Origin: Xanthomonas indica
Lineage (GTDB): Bacteria; Pseudomonadota; Gammaproteobacteria; Xanthomonadales; Xanthomonadaceae
DNA: 64,000 bases
Assembly: GCF_040529045.1 (NCBI RefSeq)
Contig: NZ_CP131914.1
Span: 3,704,501 to 3,768,500 of the forward strand
Direction: 5' to 3'
Part shown: positions 8,528-16,553 of the stretch, piece after piece
Layout: each line of letters opens with the position of its first letter
How positions within the stretch are numbered: position 1 is the first letter of the stretch
Program-made: the position numbers and the translations under genes
The notes under the pieces: model-generated
What the model was told of the DNA's origin: nothing
Database searches by the model: none
Seen by the model: only the letters and a program-made list of their open reading frames with translations

Positions 8528-8977
8528 TCAGGGCGAATTGAGGGAGTCGCGGACGCGGGCCAACAGCGAAAACAGGTGCTCGCGCTCCTCGGCGGACAGA
8601 TCGCGCAACGCATCGGCGATGGCGTCTTCGCCGCGCTGCTTGAGTTGCTGCCACAGCGCGCGGCCGTCGTCGGTGAGCACGATCTGCAGCGCGCGGCGGT
8701 CCTGCGCATGCGCTTCGCGGCGTACCCACCCCAGGTCTTCCAGCTTGTCCAGCAGGCGGGTCACCGCGCTGGGGTTCTGGTCAAGCGCCTGGGCCAGTTC
8801 GTTGGCGGTGCACGGCGACATGTAGGCCAAGGCCTTCATGCCGAGGTAGTGGCTGAAGCACAGGTCGAGTTCCAGCCCGGCCATGGCCTCGTCCAGGCGC
8901 CGCATCAGGCCGTCACGCACCTGGCGCAGCAGCAGGCCGAACGAGGGCGGACCGGACAGGGAGGGAGCGCAGTTCAT
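8528..8977 (-). CDS. MarR-family repressor of the efflux operon
   Basis: A 149-residue winged-helix regulator. The DNA-binding part is around residues 50-100 (SPCTANELAQALDQNPSAVT as helix 2-3, RLLDKLEDLGWVRREAH and the wing with AQDRRALQIVLTDDG), flanked by dimerisation helices. Family members repress efflux genes and release DNA on binding phenolic ligands. It is the first gene of the operon, like EmrR in E. coli. The ATG at 8977 is preferred; a TTG three codons upstream is a less likely alternative. The A/T-rich inverted repeat just upstream is a likely operator. Confidence 0.9.
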   Translation of the reverse strand: MNCAPSLSGPPSFGLLLRQVRDGLMRRLDEAMAGLELDLCFSHYLGMKALAYMSPCTANELAQALDQNPSAVTRLLDKLEDLGWVRREAHAQDRRALQIVLTDDGRALWQQLKQRGEDAIADALRDLSAEEREHLFSLLARVRDSLNSP

Positions 8978-8987
8978 GGGCGCCAAT

Positions 8988-9020
8988 TATTTTCATTTAG
9001 AAATATATGTCAAGAAAATA
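8988..9020. promoter_or_regulatory. candidate MarR operator / divergent promoter region
   Basis: An unusually A/T-rich stretch in this GC-rich window. It holds a perfect 7-bp inverted repeat TATTTTC (8988-8994) and GAAAATA (9014-9020), and inside it the smaller TTTC-ATTTA-GAAA (8991-9003). It lies directly upstream of marR and between marR and the divergent araC gene, where an autoregulatory operator would be expected. Confidence 0.5.
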
Positions 9021-9119
9021 TCCCCGCGGAAAGTAGATGCTGCGTTGCAGCGAAAGAACACTGGCAGCGGTGCGCACTCTAGCGGCGGCGAGGCGTGGCC
9101 CGGTATTACAATCTGGACA

Positions 9120-10004
9120 ATGGATATCGAAATCGCGCCAATCGGGTCCGCCCCTCCCTCCCCCGCCGTCGCATCCGGCAGCGCCCTGGACCCGCGCGCC
9201 CTCGACTGGTTCGAGCGCGCCGACGGCCCGCCCGCGCTGGCCTTCATGGCGCACTCGCCGGTGTCGCTGCGGCGCGAGGTGGACTGGCACCGCCACGTGC
9301 GCGGCCAGCTGATCTATGTCGAGGAGGGCGTGCTGAGCACCTCCACCGCGCATGGCCAGTGGTCGCTGCCGCCGGGCTGCGCCGGCTGGATGCCGCCGCA
9401 GGAACTGCACACCGTGCAGGTGTCCGGGCGGGTGCGCAGCTACCTGGCGCTGCTCCGCCCCGACGTCTGCGCCGACCTGCCGCCGCGGACCTGCGTGATC
9501 GGCATGAACGGCCTGTTCCGGGAGGTGCTGCGGCGGATGACCCAATGGGGCGTGCCTACGGCGCTGGACGCCGATCAACAGCGCCTGTGCGCGGTGCTGC
9601 TGGACGAGGTGCGCAACGCGCCGATCGAGCACCTGCACCTGCCGATGCCGCGCGACCGGCGCCTGCTGCGCATCGCCGCCCAGTTGCTGGAAACCCCTGC
9701 CGACGACCGCTCACTGGCGCAGTGGGCGCACTGGGCCGGGCTATCGCCGCGCAGCCTGAGCCGGCACTTCCGCGACGAGACCGGCTTCGGCTTCGCCGGC
9801 TGGCGCCAGCAGGCGCGGCTGGCCGAGGCGCTGCGCCGGCTCAGCGACGGCGCCAGCGTCGCCGACACCGCCTTTCGCCTGGGCTACAGCAGCCCCAGCG
9901 CCTTCGTCACCGCCTTCCGCGGCCGCTTCGGCCATCCTCCGGCCCGCTACCTGGCCAGCGCCGGCGGCACGCGCGGCTTGGCATCGCCGGCCGCATCCGG
10001 ATAA
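9120..10004 (+). CDS. AraC-family transcriptional regulator
   Basis: A 294-residue protein. The N-terminal cupin-like sensor (about residues 40-165) has SLRREVDWHRHVRGQLIYVE, typical of AraC regulators that bind small ligands. The C-terminal 100 residues carry two HTH motifs: LAQWAHWAGLSPRSLSRHFR and VADTAFRLGYSSPSAFVTAF followed by FRGRFGHPPARYL. The start at 9120 is chosen because the sensor domain is complete and the ATG lies about 100 bp beyond the divergent operator region. It is transcribed away from the efflux operon and may also influence it, though AraC proteins often act at distant targets. Confidence 0.9.
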   Translation: MDIEIAPIGSAPPSPAVASGSALDPRALDWFERADGPPALAFMAHSPVSLRREVDWHRHVRGQLIYVEEGVLSTSTAHGQWSLPPGCAGWMPPQELHTVQVSGRVRSYLALLRPDVCADLPPRTCVIGMNGLFREVLRRMTQWGVPTALDADQQRLCAVLLDEVRNAPIEHLHLPMPRDRRLLRIAAQLLETPADDRSLAQWAHWAGLSPRSLSRHFRDETGFGFAGWRQQARLAEALRRLSDGASVADTAFRLGYSSPSAFVTAFRGRFGHPPARYLASAGGTRGLASPAASG

Positions 10005-10061
10005 TCGACCGGCTGACCTGCGGCGCCTGGCGCCGCGTTCCCCTATAGGTATTCCCTGCGC

Positions 10062-12305
10062 ATGACCGATCTCGCCCGCCCCGCCTTCCATGGCTTCGAA
10101 CAGCTGCCGCTGCGCGAATACGCCGAACGCGCCTACCTCGACTACTCCATGTACGTGGTGCTGGACCGCGCCCTGCCGTTCCTCGGCGACGGGCTCAAGC
10201 CGGTGCAGCGGCGCATCATCTATGCGATGAGCGAGCTGGGCCTGAACGCGGCGGCCAAGCCGAAGAAGTCCGCGCGCACCGTCGGCGACGTGATCGGCAA
10301 GTACCACCCGCACGGCGACAGCGCCTGCTACGAAGCGCTGGTGCTGATGGCGCAGCCGTTCTCCTACCGCTACCCGCTGATCGAGGGCCAGGGCAACTTC
10401 GGCTCCACCGACGACCCGAAGTCGTTCGCGGCGATGCGCTACACCGAGTCCAAGCTGACCCCGATCGCCGAAGTGCTGCTGGGCGAACTGGGCCAGGGCA
10501 CGGTGGACTGGTCGCCGAACTTCGACGGCACCCTGGACGAGCCGACCTGGATGCCGGCGCGGCTGCCGCACCTGCTGCTCAACGGCACTACCGGCATCGC
10601 CGTGGGCATGGCCACCGACGTGCCGCCGCACAACCTCAACGAGATCGTCAGCGCGCTGATCCGCCTGCTCGACGACCCCGATGCCAGCGTCGCCGACCTG
10701 TGCGAGCACGTGCGCGGCCCGGACTACCCGAGCACCGCCGAGATCATCACCCCGGCCGCCGACCTGCGCACCCTCTACGAAACCGGACACGGTAGCGTGC
10801 GCGCCCGCGCCACCTACCAGAAGGAAAACGCCAACATCGTGGTCACGGCGCTGCCTTACCAGGTGTCGCCGTCCAAGGTGATCGAGCAGATCGCGCAGCA
10901 GATGCGCGCCAAGAAGCTGCCGTGGCTGGAAGACATCCGCGACGAGTCCGACCACGCCAACCCGGTGCGGGTGGTGCTGGTGCCGCGCTCCAACCGGGTC
11001 GATGCCGAGCAGCTGATGGGCCACCTGTTCGCCACCACCGACCTGGAGCGCAGCTACCGGGTCAACCTCAACGTGATCGGCCTGGACGGCCGCCCGCAGG
11101 TCAAGAACCTCAAGACCCTGCTGGAGGAATGGCTGCGCTTCCGCAGCGACACCGTGGTGCGCCGCCTCAACCATCGCCTGGACAAGGTCGAGCGCCGCCT
11201 GCACCTGTTGGAAGGCCTGCTGACCGCGTTCCTCAACCTGGATGAAGTGATCCGCATCATCCGCACCGAGGACGAGCCGAAGCCGGCGCTGATCGCGCGC
11301 TTCGCGCTCAGCGAGGAACAGGCCGACTACATCCTGGAAACGCGCCTGCGCCAACTGGCGCGGCTGGAGGAGATGAAGATCCGCGGCGAGCAGGATGCGC
11401 TGGCCAAGGAACGCGAGCAGCTGCAGGCGGTGCTGGCCAGCAAGACCAAGCTGAAGAAGCTGATCAAGGACGAGCTGATGGCCGATGCCAAGAAGTTCGG
11501 CGATGCGCGGCGGTCGCCGCTGGTCCAGCGCGACGCGGCCCAGGCCATCGACGAGACCGAACTGGTGCCGAGCGAGCCGATGACCGTGGTGATGTCGGAG
11601 AAGGGCTGGATCCGCGCGGCCAAGGGCCACGACGTGGATCCGGCGGCACTGTCCTACCGCGACGGCGACAGCCTGCTGGCGGCGGTGCGCGCGCGCAGCA
11701 CGCAGCAGGTGGCGTTCCTGGATTCGGAAGGCCGCGCCTACTCGACCCTGGTGCATACCCTGCCCTCGGCACGTGGCAACGGCGAGCCGCTGACCGGGCG
11801 CTTCTCGCCCGCCGCCGGCGCCGCCTTCCAGGCCCTGGCCAGCGGCGACAACGACGCGCGCCTGGTGCTGGCGTCCTCGCACGGCTACGGCTTCGTCACC
11901 CGTTTCGAGAACCTGACCAGCCGCAACAAGGCCGGCAAGGCCATGCTCAACCTGACCCCGAACGCCAAGGTGCTGCCGCCGGCCCCGGTGAGCGGCGCCG
12001 GCACCGACCGCATCGTCGCGGTCACCAGCGCCGGCCACCTGCTGGCCTTCCCGGTCGCCGACCTGCCCGAGCTGGACAAGGGCAAGGGCAACAAGATCAT
12101 CGACATCCCCAAGGCCAAGCTCAGCACCGAACGGGTGGTGGCGATCGCCGCGGTGGCACCGGGCAACACGCTGCTGGTGAAGAGCGGCCAGCGCACCATG
12201 TCGCTGTCGTTCAAGGACCTGGACGCCTACCTCGGCGCCCGCGCCAGCCGCGGCGGGCTGCTGCCGCGCGGCTGGCAGAAGGTCGACGATCTGGCGGTGG
12301 AATAA
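10062..12305 (+). CDS. parC: DNA topoisomerase IV subunit A
   Basis: A 747-residue type IIA topoisomerase subunit that with ParE decatenates daughter chromosomes. The catalytic tyrosine is Tyr127 in AAMRYTES, preceded by the quinolone-determining region [11 protein letters not shown] with Ser87 and Glu91, the residues of sensitive enzymes. The C-terminal part (residues 490-740) consists of degenerate beta-pinwheel repeats, for example [15 protein letters not shown] and [14 protein letters not shown]. Length and order match ParC rather than GyrA, which has the longer tail. It stands alone, 57 bp after the araC gene. Confidence 0.97.
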   Translation: MTDLARPAFHGFEQLPLREYAERAYLDYSMYVVLDRALPFLGDGLKPVQRRIIYAMSELGLNAAAKPKKSARTVGDVIGKYHPHGDSACYEALVLMAQPFSYRYPLIEGQGNFGSTDDPKSFAAMRYTESKLTPIAEVLLGELGQGTVDWSPNFDGTLDEPTWMPARLPHLLLNGTTGIAVGMATDVPPHNLNEIVSALIRLLDDPDASVADLCEHVRGPDYPSTAEIITPAADLRTLYETGHGSVRARATYQKENANIVVTALPYQVSPSKVIEQIAQQMRAKKLPWLEDIRDESDHANPVRVVLVPRSNRVDAEQLMGHLFATTDLERSYRVNLNVIGLDGRPQVKNLKTLLEEWLRFRSDTVVRRLNHRLDKVERRLHLLEGLLTAFLNLDEVIRIIRTEDEPKPALIARFALSEEQADYILETRLRQLARLEEMKIRGEQDALAKEREQLQAVLASKTKLKKLIKDELMADAKKFGDARRSPLVQRDAAQAIDETELVPSEPMTVVMSEKGWIRAAKGHDVDPAALSYRDGDSLLAAVRARSTQQVAFLDSEGRAYSTLVHTLPSARGNGEPLTGRFSPAAGAAFQALASGDNDARLVLASSHGYGFVTRFENLTSRNKAGKAMLNLTPNAKVLPPAPVSGAGTDRIVAVTSAGHLLAFPVADLPELDKGKGNKIIDIPKAKLSTERVVAIAAVAPGNTLLVKSGQRTMSLSFKDLDAYLGARASRGGLLPRGWQKVDDLAVE

Positions 12306-12369
12306 GCCAGCTTCGCTGGACGAGCGTCCAGCGCCGGCATCGCAGTCATCCCAACGAAGGACCGCAACC

Positions 12370-13263
12370 ATGCACGAGAACGTGATCAACGCCGGCAACG
12401 ACGCTTCCTTGACGGCCAGGGTGGAGAGGCTGGAGCAACAACTCCAGGCCAAGGACCAACGCCTGCGCCGTGCCGTGACGGTCAACCGGGTGCTGCTGTT
12501 CGGCGTCGCCGCCCTGGTGGTCGCCAGCGCCGGCGCCATCACCAGCGTCGGCGAACAACTGAGCCAGTTCATGGAGTTCTCCAGCACGCCGGTGTCCTCG
12601 CCGGCGCTGGACACCTCGGTGCGCTGGGGCCGGCGCGATGCGTCCAATGTCGGCCCGGGCTACACCAACGAGATCCTGTCGCTGATCTCCGAGTCCGACC
12701 AGCAGAACTCCTTCAGTTGGCCGCTGTACATCCAGCTCAACGCGACCAAACATCCCAACGCGACCCAGGACAGTTCGCAGAGCGTAGGCGCCACGGTCCG
12801 CGCGTTCCAGCGCAGCACCGGTTCGCCGTGGCTGGCGGGTTTCCACAGCGAACTGTTCCACGGCTACGACGGGATCGCGGGGCAAAACGTCGCAACGCAC
12901 GGCACCAGCATCCTGTTCAACGGCGAACTGACCTCCTACACCAACGGCGGTTCGACCATCGGCCTCAACCTGCTCAACACCCCGGGTTCCAGCACCGCCG
13001 GCACGCACGCCATCCAGATCCAGCCGGGCACGCGCGGCTGGCAGAACGGCATCCACTTCGACAGCGGCGCGCTCGGCAACATCGGCATCAACTTCGACCA
13101 GTCCAACTACAACATGGGCATCGACCTCGGCGACAACAGCCTCAGAATGAATGCCAATCAACGCATCATTCTCGAGAAGTACGGCAGCGTGTATCTGCGC
13201 TACAACAGTACGAGCGACAAGGTGGAAGTGGTCAAGAAGGGCAGCGTCGTCGCTTCCTGGTGA
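12370..13263 (+). CDS. membrane-anchored protein with a repetitive, fibre-like C-terminal half; family not recognised
   Basis: A 297-residue protein with three visible parts. Residues 14-36 form a short coiled coil (LTARVERLEQQLQAKDQRLR). Residues 40-60 are one transmembrane segment (VNRVLLFGVAALVVASAGAI). The remaining 230 residues are outside and rich in Ser, Thr, Asn and Gly, with repeated short beta-strand motifs (HAIQIQPGTRGWQNGIHFDS, NIGINFDQSNYNMGIDLGDN) and the ending ILEKYGSVYLRYNSTSDKVE. That pattern resembles phage tail-fibre or spike segments and bacterial surface beta-structures, but no domain can be named. The ATG follows GAAGGA at a good distance. No phage genes are adjacent. 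Confidence 0.7.
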   Translation: MHENVINAGNDASLTARVERLEQQLQAKDQRLRRAVTVNRVLLFGVAALVVASAGAITSVGEQLSQFMEFSSTPVSSPALDTSVRWGRRDASNVGPGYTNEILSLISESDQQNSFSWPLYIQLNATKHPNATQDSSQSVGATVRAFQRSTGSPWLAGFHSELFHGYDGIAGQNVATHGTSILFNGELTSYTNGGSTIGLNLLNTPGSSTAGTHAIQIQPGTRGWQNGIHFDSGALGNIGINFDQSNYNMGIDLGDNSLRMNANQRIILEKYGSVYLRYNSTSDKVEVVKKGSVVASW

Positions 13264-13314
13264 GGCCTTGAGCGGATCGCCAACTGTCCGCTTCGGCCAG
13301 TAGGCCCGTTTTAT

Positions 13315-13372
13315 CGTAGGAGCGGCTTCAGCCGAGACGGCGCAGCGTGTCGCGGCTGAAGCCGCTCCTACG
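13315..13372. repeat. long inverted repeat (REP-like), copy 2
   Basis: Same family as 2363-2432: 24-bp arms at 13315-13338 and 13349-13372 with one mismatch and a spacer of only 10 bp. It lies just after the gene ending at 13263 and before the degenerate TetR remnant. Confidence 0.9.
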
Positions 13373-13463
13373 TCAAGCAGCCCCCGAATCGTCGCCGTTG
13401 TGCTCGAGCGCTCGACGGGTACGCGACGCCCTACCCGCATTTGCTCGCTGCCTCGCGATCGGA

Positions 13464-13577
13464 GGCGTAGATCAGGTCGGCCACGAGGCCGCGAACCGGT
13501 TGCAGTTGACGTGGATCGGCGTCGGGGACGACCTCGCTGAGCAAGCGCTCCTGCCGCTGATGATCTGCATGCCAATC
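13464..13577 (-). pseudogene. remnant of a TetR-family regulator (C-terminal fragment)
   Basis: A 38-codon stretch reads LLSEVVPDADPRQL..VRGLVADLIYA, which aligns with FLSEAFPDADPRQL..VSRIVVDLIYA of the intact TetR protein at 15717-16388 (18 of 26 identical over the best part). Outside this stretch the similarity fades, no HTH is left, and a stop follows soon after. It is best read as the decayed tail of a paralogous TetR gene. The surrounding 13373-13659 holds nothing else recognisable apart from the repeat. Confidence 0.7.
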
Positions 13578-13659
13578 CCCGGCGCCCGCGCAAGCCGTGA
13601 CGGCCCGAGAAGACGGGACGACCGGATGCGCGCCGCTTCTCCCGCTTCGTTTCACTGAT

Positions 13660-14532
13660 TCACACCGATGTCGGCGGCGCGTCCGTCCGCGCCGCCTGCA
13701 CCGCACCCTGCGTGGTCGCCAGTGCGCGAATGCCTGCGGCCACGGCGGCGTCGACGGGGGTGTAGACGATCATGCCCAGATCCGGCCTGCCGTCGACGGC
13801 GAAGGCCGAGTACTCGAGCGCGATCTCGCCGAGCACCGGATGCTTGAGACGCTTCTCGCCGTCGCCCTCGCCGTGGCTCAGCACCTCGTGGTCGTGCCAC
13901 AAGGCCTCGAACTCGGCGCTGAGCGCGCACAACTCGGTCACCAGGTCTCCCGCTTCCGAGGCGAGTCCTGCACGCACCACGTCGGCACGAAACGCGCCCA
14001 CCACGAAGCGTGCCACCCTGTCCCAATCGTGCTGCTTGGCACGCGTGGCGGGATGACAGAACAGGAAACGCAGGATGTTGCGCTCGCCGACGGGCAGTTG
14101 GCCGTAATCGGTCAGCACCACGGCGGCCGCGCGATTCCAGGCCACCACGTCCCAGGTCGGCGTCTTGACGATGGCCGGACTCGTTTCCAGCGCATCGAGC
14201 ACGCGCTGCAGCCGCGGGTTGACGCCCGCCACCGCGCGATAGCGCACTTCCGGCCGTCGCCCCAGTGCGACCATGAACAGATGTTCGCGTTCGGCGTCGG
14301 TCAGCAGCAGCGCGCCGGCGATCCGCTCCAGCACCTGCGCCGAGGGCGCGCCGCCGCGCCCCTGTTCCAGCCAGGTGTACCAGGTCGGGCTGATGTTGGC
14401 GCGCTGCGCGACTTCCTCGCGGCGCAGTCCCGGCGTGCGCCGACGGCCGGAGAAGCCGAAGCTGCTGGGGTCGAGCCGGGTCCGCCGGCTGCGCAGAAAC
14501 TCGCCCAGGGAACGGGCCGGATCGGACGTCAT
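13660..14532 (-). CDS. XRE regulator with MmyB-like ligand-binding domain
   Basis: A 290-residue protein. Residues 10-75 are a Cro/C1-type HTH (RTPGLRREEVAQRANISPTWYTWLEQGR), followed by the MmyB-like domain characteristic of regulators that in many bacteria sit beside a short-chain dehydrogenase: RPEVRYRAVAGVNPRLQRVL, TWDVVAWNRAAAVVL and the ending HPVLGEIALEYSAFAVDGRP. The domain is thought to bind a small hydrophobic ligand such as a fatty acid. The gene is divergent from the SDR gene at 14630, the classic arrangement for control of that neighbour. Confidence 0.92.
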   Translation of the reverse strand: MTSDPARSLGEFLRSRRTRLDPSSFGFSGRRRTPGLRREEVAQRANISPTWYTWLEQGRGGAPSAQVLERIAGALLLTDAEREHLFMVALGRRPEVRYRAVAGVNPRLQRVLDALETSPAIVKTPTWDVVAWNRAAAVVLTDYGQLPVGERNILRFLFCHPATRAKQHDWDRVARFVVGAFRADVVRAGLASEAGDLVTELCALSAEFEALWHDHEVLSHGEGDGEKRLKHPVLGEIALEYSAFAVDGRPDLGMIVYTPVDAAVAAGIRALATTQGAVQAARTDAPPTSV

Positions 14533-14543
14533 GGCGAGCCTGT

Positions 14544-14572
14544 TAGTCGCTTTACTACGATGAGGTCACTAC
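14544..14572. promoter_or_regulatory. candidate operator in the regulator/SDR divergent promoter
   Basis: Within the 97-bp gap between the two divergent genes, TAGT-6 bp-ACTA forms an inverted repeat (14544-14557) and ACTAC recurs as a direct repeat 14 bp apart (14554 and 14568). This is a plausible site for the MmyB-type regulator, but the motif is short. Confidence 0.35.
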
Positions 14573-14629
14573 TTTAACGGGATAAGCGGATGCCGGAGAG
14601 TCGCTCGCACTCACCCAAGGGAGTTCACG

Positions 14630-15526
14630 ATGCGTATCTTTCTGACGGGCGCGACCGGTTTCATCGGCTCGGCCCTGGTTCCCGAACTGCTCCAGGCCGG
14701 CCATCGCGTACTCGGCATGACCCGATCGGAGGCTGGCGCGCAGGCGCTGCGCGCGGCCGGCGCCGAGGTCCACCACGGCACGATCGAGGATCCGGACAGC
14801 CTGGGTCGTGGTGCCGCGCAGGCCGATGCGGTGATCCATGCGGCGTTCGACCATGATTTCAGCAACTTCGCCGCCAATTGCGAGAAGGACAGGCGCGCGA
14901 TCGCGGCCCTGGGCGCGGCGCTGCAGGGCTCCGATCGCCCGCTGCTGATCACCTCGGGCACGGGCGTGGGCAGCGGCGAACACGGCGAGCCGGCCAGCGA
15001 GGACGTCTTCAACGCCGCGCATCCGAATCCGCGCATCGCCTCCGAGCAGGCCGGCAATGCGTTGCGCGAGGCCGGCGTCAATGTCTCGGTGATGCGGCTG
15101 CCACAGGTGCACACCCCGTTGCGGCAAGGACTGGTCACCCCGCTGGTGGCGATCGCGCGCGACAAGGGCGTGGTCGCCTATGTCGGCGACGGCAGCAACC
15201 GCTGGCCGGCCGGGCATCTGTCCGACACGGTGAGGCTGTATCGTCTTGCGATCGAGAAGGCGCAGCCCGGCGCGCGCTATCACGCAGTCGGCGAGGAAGG
15301 CGTGCGCACCCGCGAGATCGCCGAGGCGCTCGGACGCGGCCTGACGCTGCCGGTGGTATCGATTGCGCCAGGCGAGGCGGCCGCGCATTTCGGCTGGATG
15401 GCGATGTTCGTGCAACTCGACATGCCGGCCTCGAGCGCACTGACCCAGGCCAGGCTCGGCTGGACGCCGACCGGCCCGACGCTGATCGCGGACCTGGACG
15501 AAGGCAGGTTCGCCGCCGCGCCCTGA
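14630..15526 (+). CDS. atypical extended SDR / NAD(P)-dependent epimerase-like reductase
   Basis: A 298-residue Rossmann-fold protein opening with MRIFLTGATGFIGSALVPEL, the TGxxGxxG nucleotide-binding motif of extended SDRs. It then shows DAVIHAAFDHDFS and a substrate-side helix region. The canonical YxxxK catalytic pair is not visible: the corresponding region reads NPRIASEQAGNALREAG, so it belongs to the atypical SDRs in which another residue acts or catalysis is altered. Preferred start ATG is 8 bp after AAGGGAG. It is divergent from the MmyB-type regulator that probably controls it. Likely role: reduction of a small carbonyl compound; the substrate is unknown. Confidence 0.85.
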   Translation: MRIFLTGATGFIGSALVPELLQAGHRVLGMTRSEAGAQALRAAGAEVHHGTIEDPDSLGRGAAQADAVIHAAFDHDFSNFAANCEKDRRAIAALGAALQGSDRPLLITSGTGVGSGEHGEPASEDVFNAAHPNPRIASEQAGNALREAGVNVSVMRLPQVHTPLRQGLVTPLVAIARDKGVVAYVGDGSNRWPAGHLSDTVRLYRLAIEKAQPGARYHAVGEEGVRTREIAEALGRGLTLPVVSIAPGEAAAHFGWMAMFVQLDMPASSALTQARLGWTPTGPTLIADLDEGRFAAAP

Positions 15527-15716
15527 TCCCGCCGGGGCGGCACCTGCAGCGCCTTGCGGGCGTCGCGCCGTGTCTGCGGACGCCTCGCTTGCAGTTGGCC
15601 TCAAGCCGCCGTTTGGTGACGCGCGGTTCGCGCTGGCATCGGCCGCTGCGCCTTGCGATTGCGTTGCGTGGGCCACGCAGGTGCCGCACATCCGGAACCG
15701 ACGCCGCAGCCCCGCC

Positions 15717-16388
15717 TCACCCAGCCGCGGCCCCGTCGCGCAGTTGCTCGATATGGCTGGCGATCATCGCCGCCACGGTATCGGCCACCGCGCGGGCGCT
15801 CAGGCGGGTGTCGAACAGCAGTTCCACGGTCGCGTAGATCAGATCGACCACGATGCGGCTGACCAGCCGCAACTGGCGCGGATCGGCATCGGGGAAGGCC
15901 TCGCTGAGGAAGCGCACCTGGCCCTTGGTCACCTGCGCGTGCGAATCCAGGCGCACCTGCTGCAGCGCGGGCACCGCGCGCAGCGCGCGCAGCACCCACA
16001 CCCCGCCCTCGGTCGCCTTGGTGACGCGGTAGGTATCCAGCACCAGCCCGGCCAGCGCACGCTGCAGTTCCTCGCGTGTGCCGCTCATCGCCTGTTGGGT
16101 GATCCACTTGGGAATGAGCTGGTTCTGCCGCTCCATCAGCCGCCGGCCCAGTTCCGACAGCAGCGCGTACTTGTTGGGGAAATAGCGGTACAGCGCCGGC
16201 GGCGTCAGCCCCGCACGCGCGCACACCAGGTTGGTGGACAGCCGCTCCACGCCGACATCGCCGAGCAGTTGCGCGGTGACCGAGAGGATCTGTTCGTAGG
16301 TCTCGGTGGCGCGATGCTGGGCCGGCACCTTGTTCCCGGTCAGGCGCGGGCGGTGCGGTGCGGGGGAACGCGGTGTGTCGGCGGGCAT
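15717..16388 (-). CDS. TetR/AcrR-family regulator
   Basis: A 223-residue repressor. The HTH lies near residues 30-75 (ILSVTAQLLGDVGVERLSTN, VCARAGLTPPALYRYFPNKY), the signature of TetR DNA-binding domains; the rest is the helical ligand-binding and dimer domain with FLSEAFPDADPRQLRLVSRI and an all-helical C-terminus. The start at 16388 gives a basic leader of about 20 residues before the HTH. It lies 165 bp downstream of the aldehyde dehydrogenase gene and reads in the same direction, so it may control that gene or the cluster upstream. A degraded relative lies at 13464-13577. Confidence 0.9.
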   Translation of the reverse strand: MPADTPRSPAPHRPRLTGNKVPAQHRATETYEQILSVTAQLLGDVGVERLSTNLVCARAGLTPPALYRYFPNKYALLSELGRRLMERQNQLIPKWITQQAMSGTREELQRALAGLVLDTYRVTKATEGGVWVLRALRAVPALQQVRLDSHAQVTKGQVRFLSEAFPDADPRQLRLVSRIVVDLIYATVELLFDTRLSARAVADTVAAMIASHIEQLRDGAAAG

Positions 16389-16553
16389 GGGATCTCGATG
16401 GTGGTGAAGCGGCAGACGCCACGCTGGCGGCGCTGCGTCGATCTGGCGGCATGCATCGCCACGGCAATGCATGCGCGGACGGCGCCGCAGCATCGCTGCA
16501 CGCGCCGGCATCGCATCTTACCGCGCCCGCCCCTGGCACACCGGCTGCGCTGC

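Noticed and set aside
8518-8709. Longer N-terminus for the outer-membrane efflux lipoprotein
   Set aside because: The extension would overlap marR and bury the lipoprotein signal; the ATG at 8517 gives a normal lipobox position.
9741-12647. A very long open frame antisense to parC
   Set aside because: High GC makes stop codons rare in shadow frames; the predicted peptide is low-complexity Arg/Gly/Ala and parC is unmistakable on the other strand.
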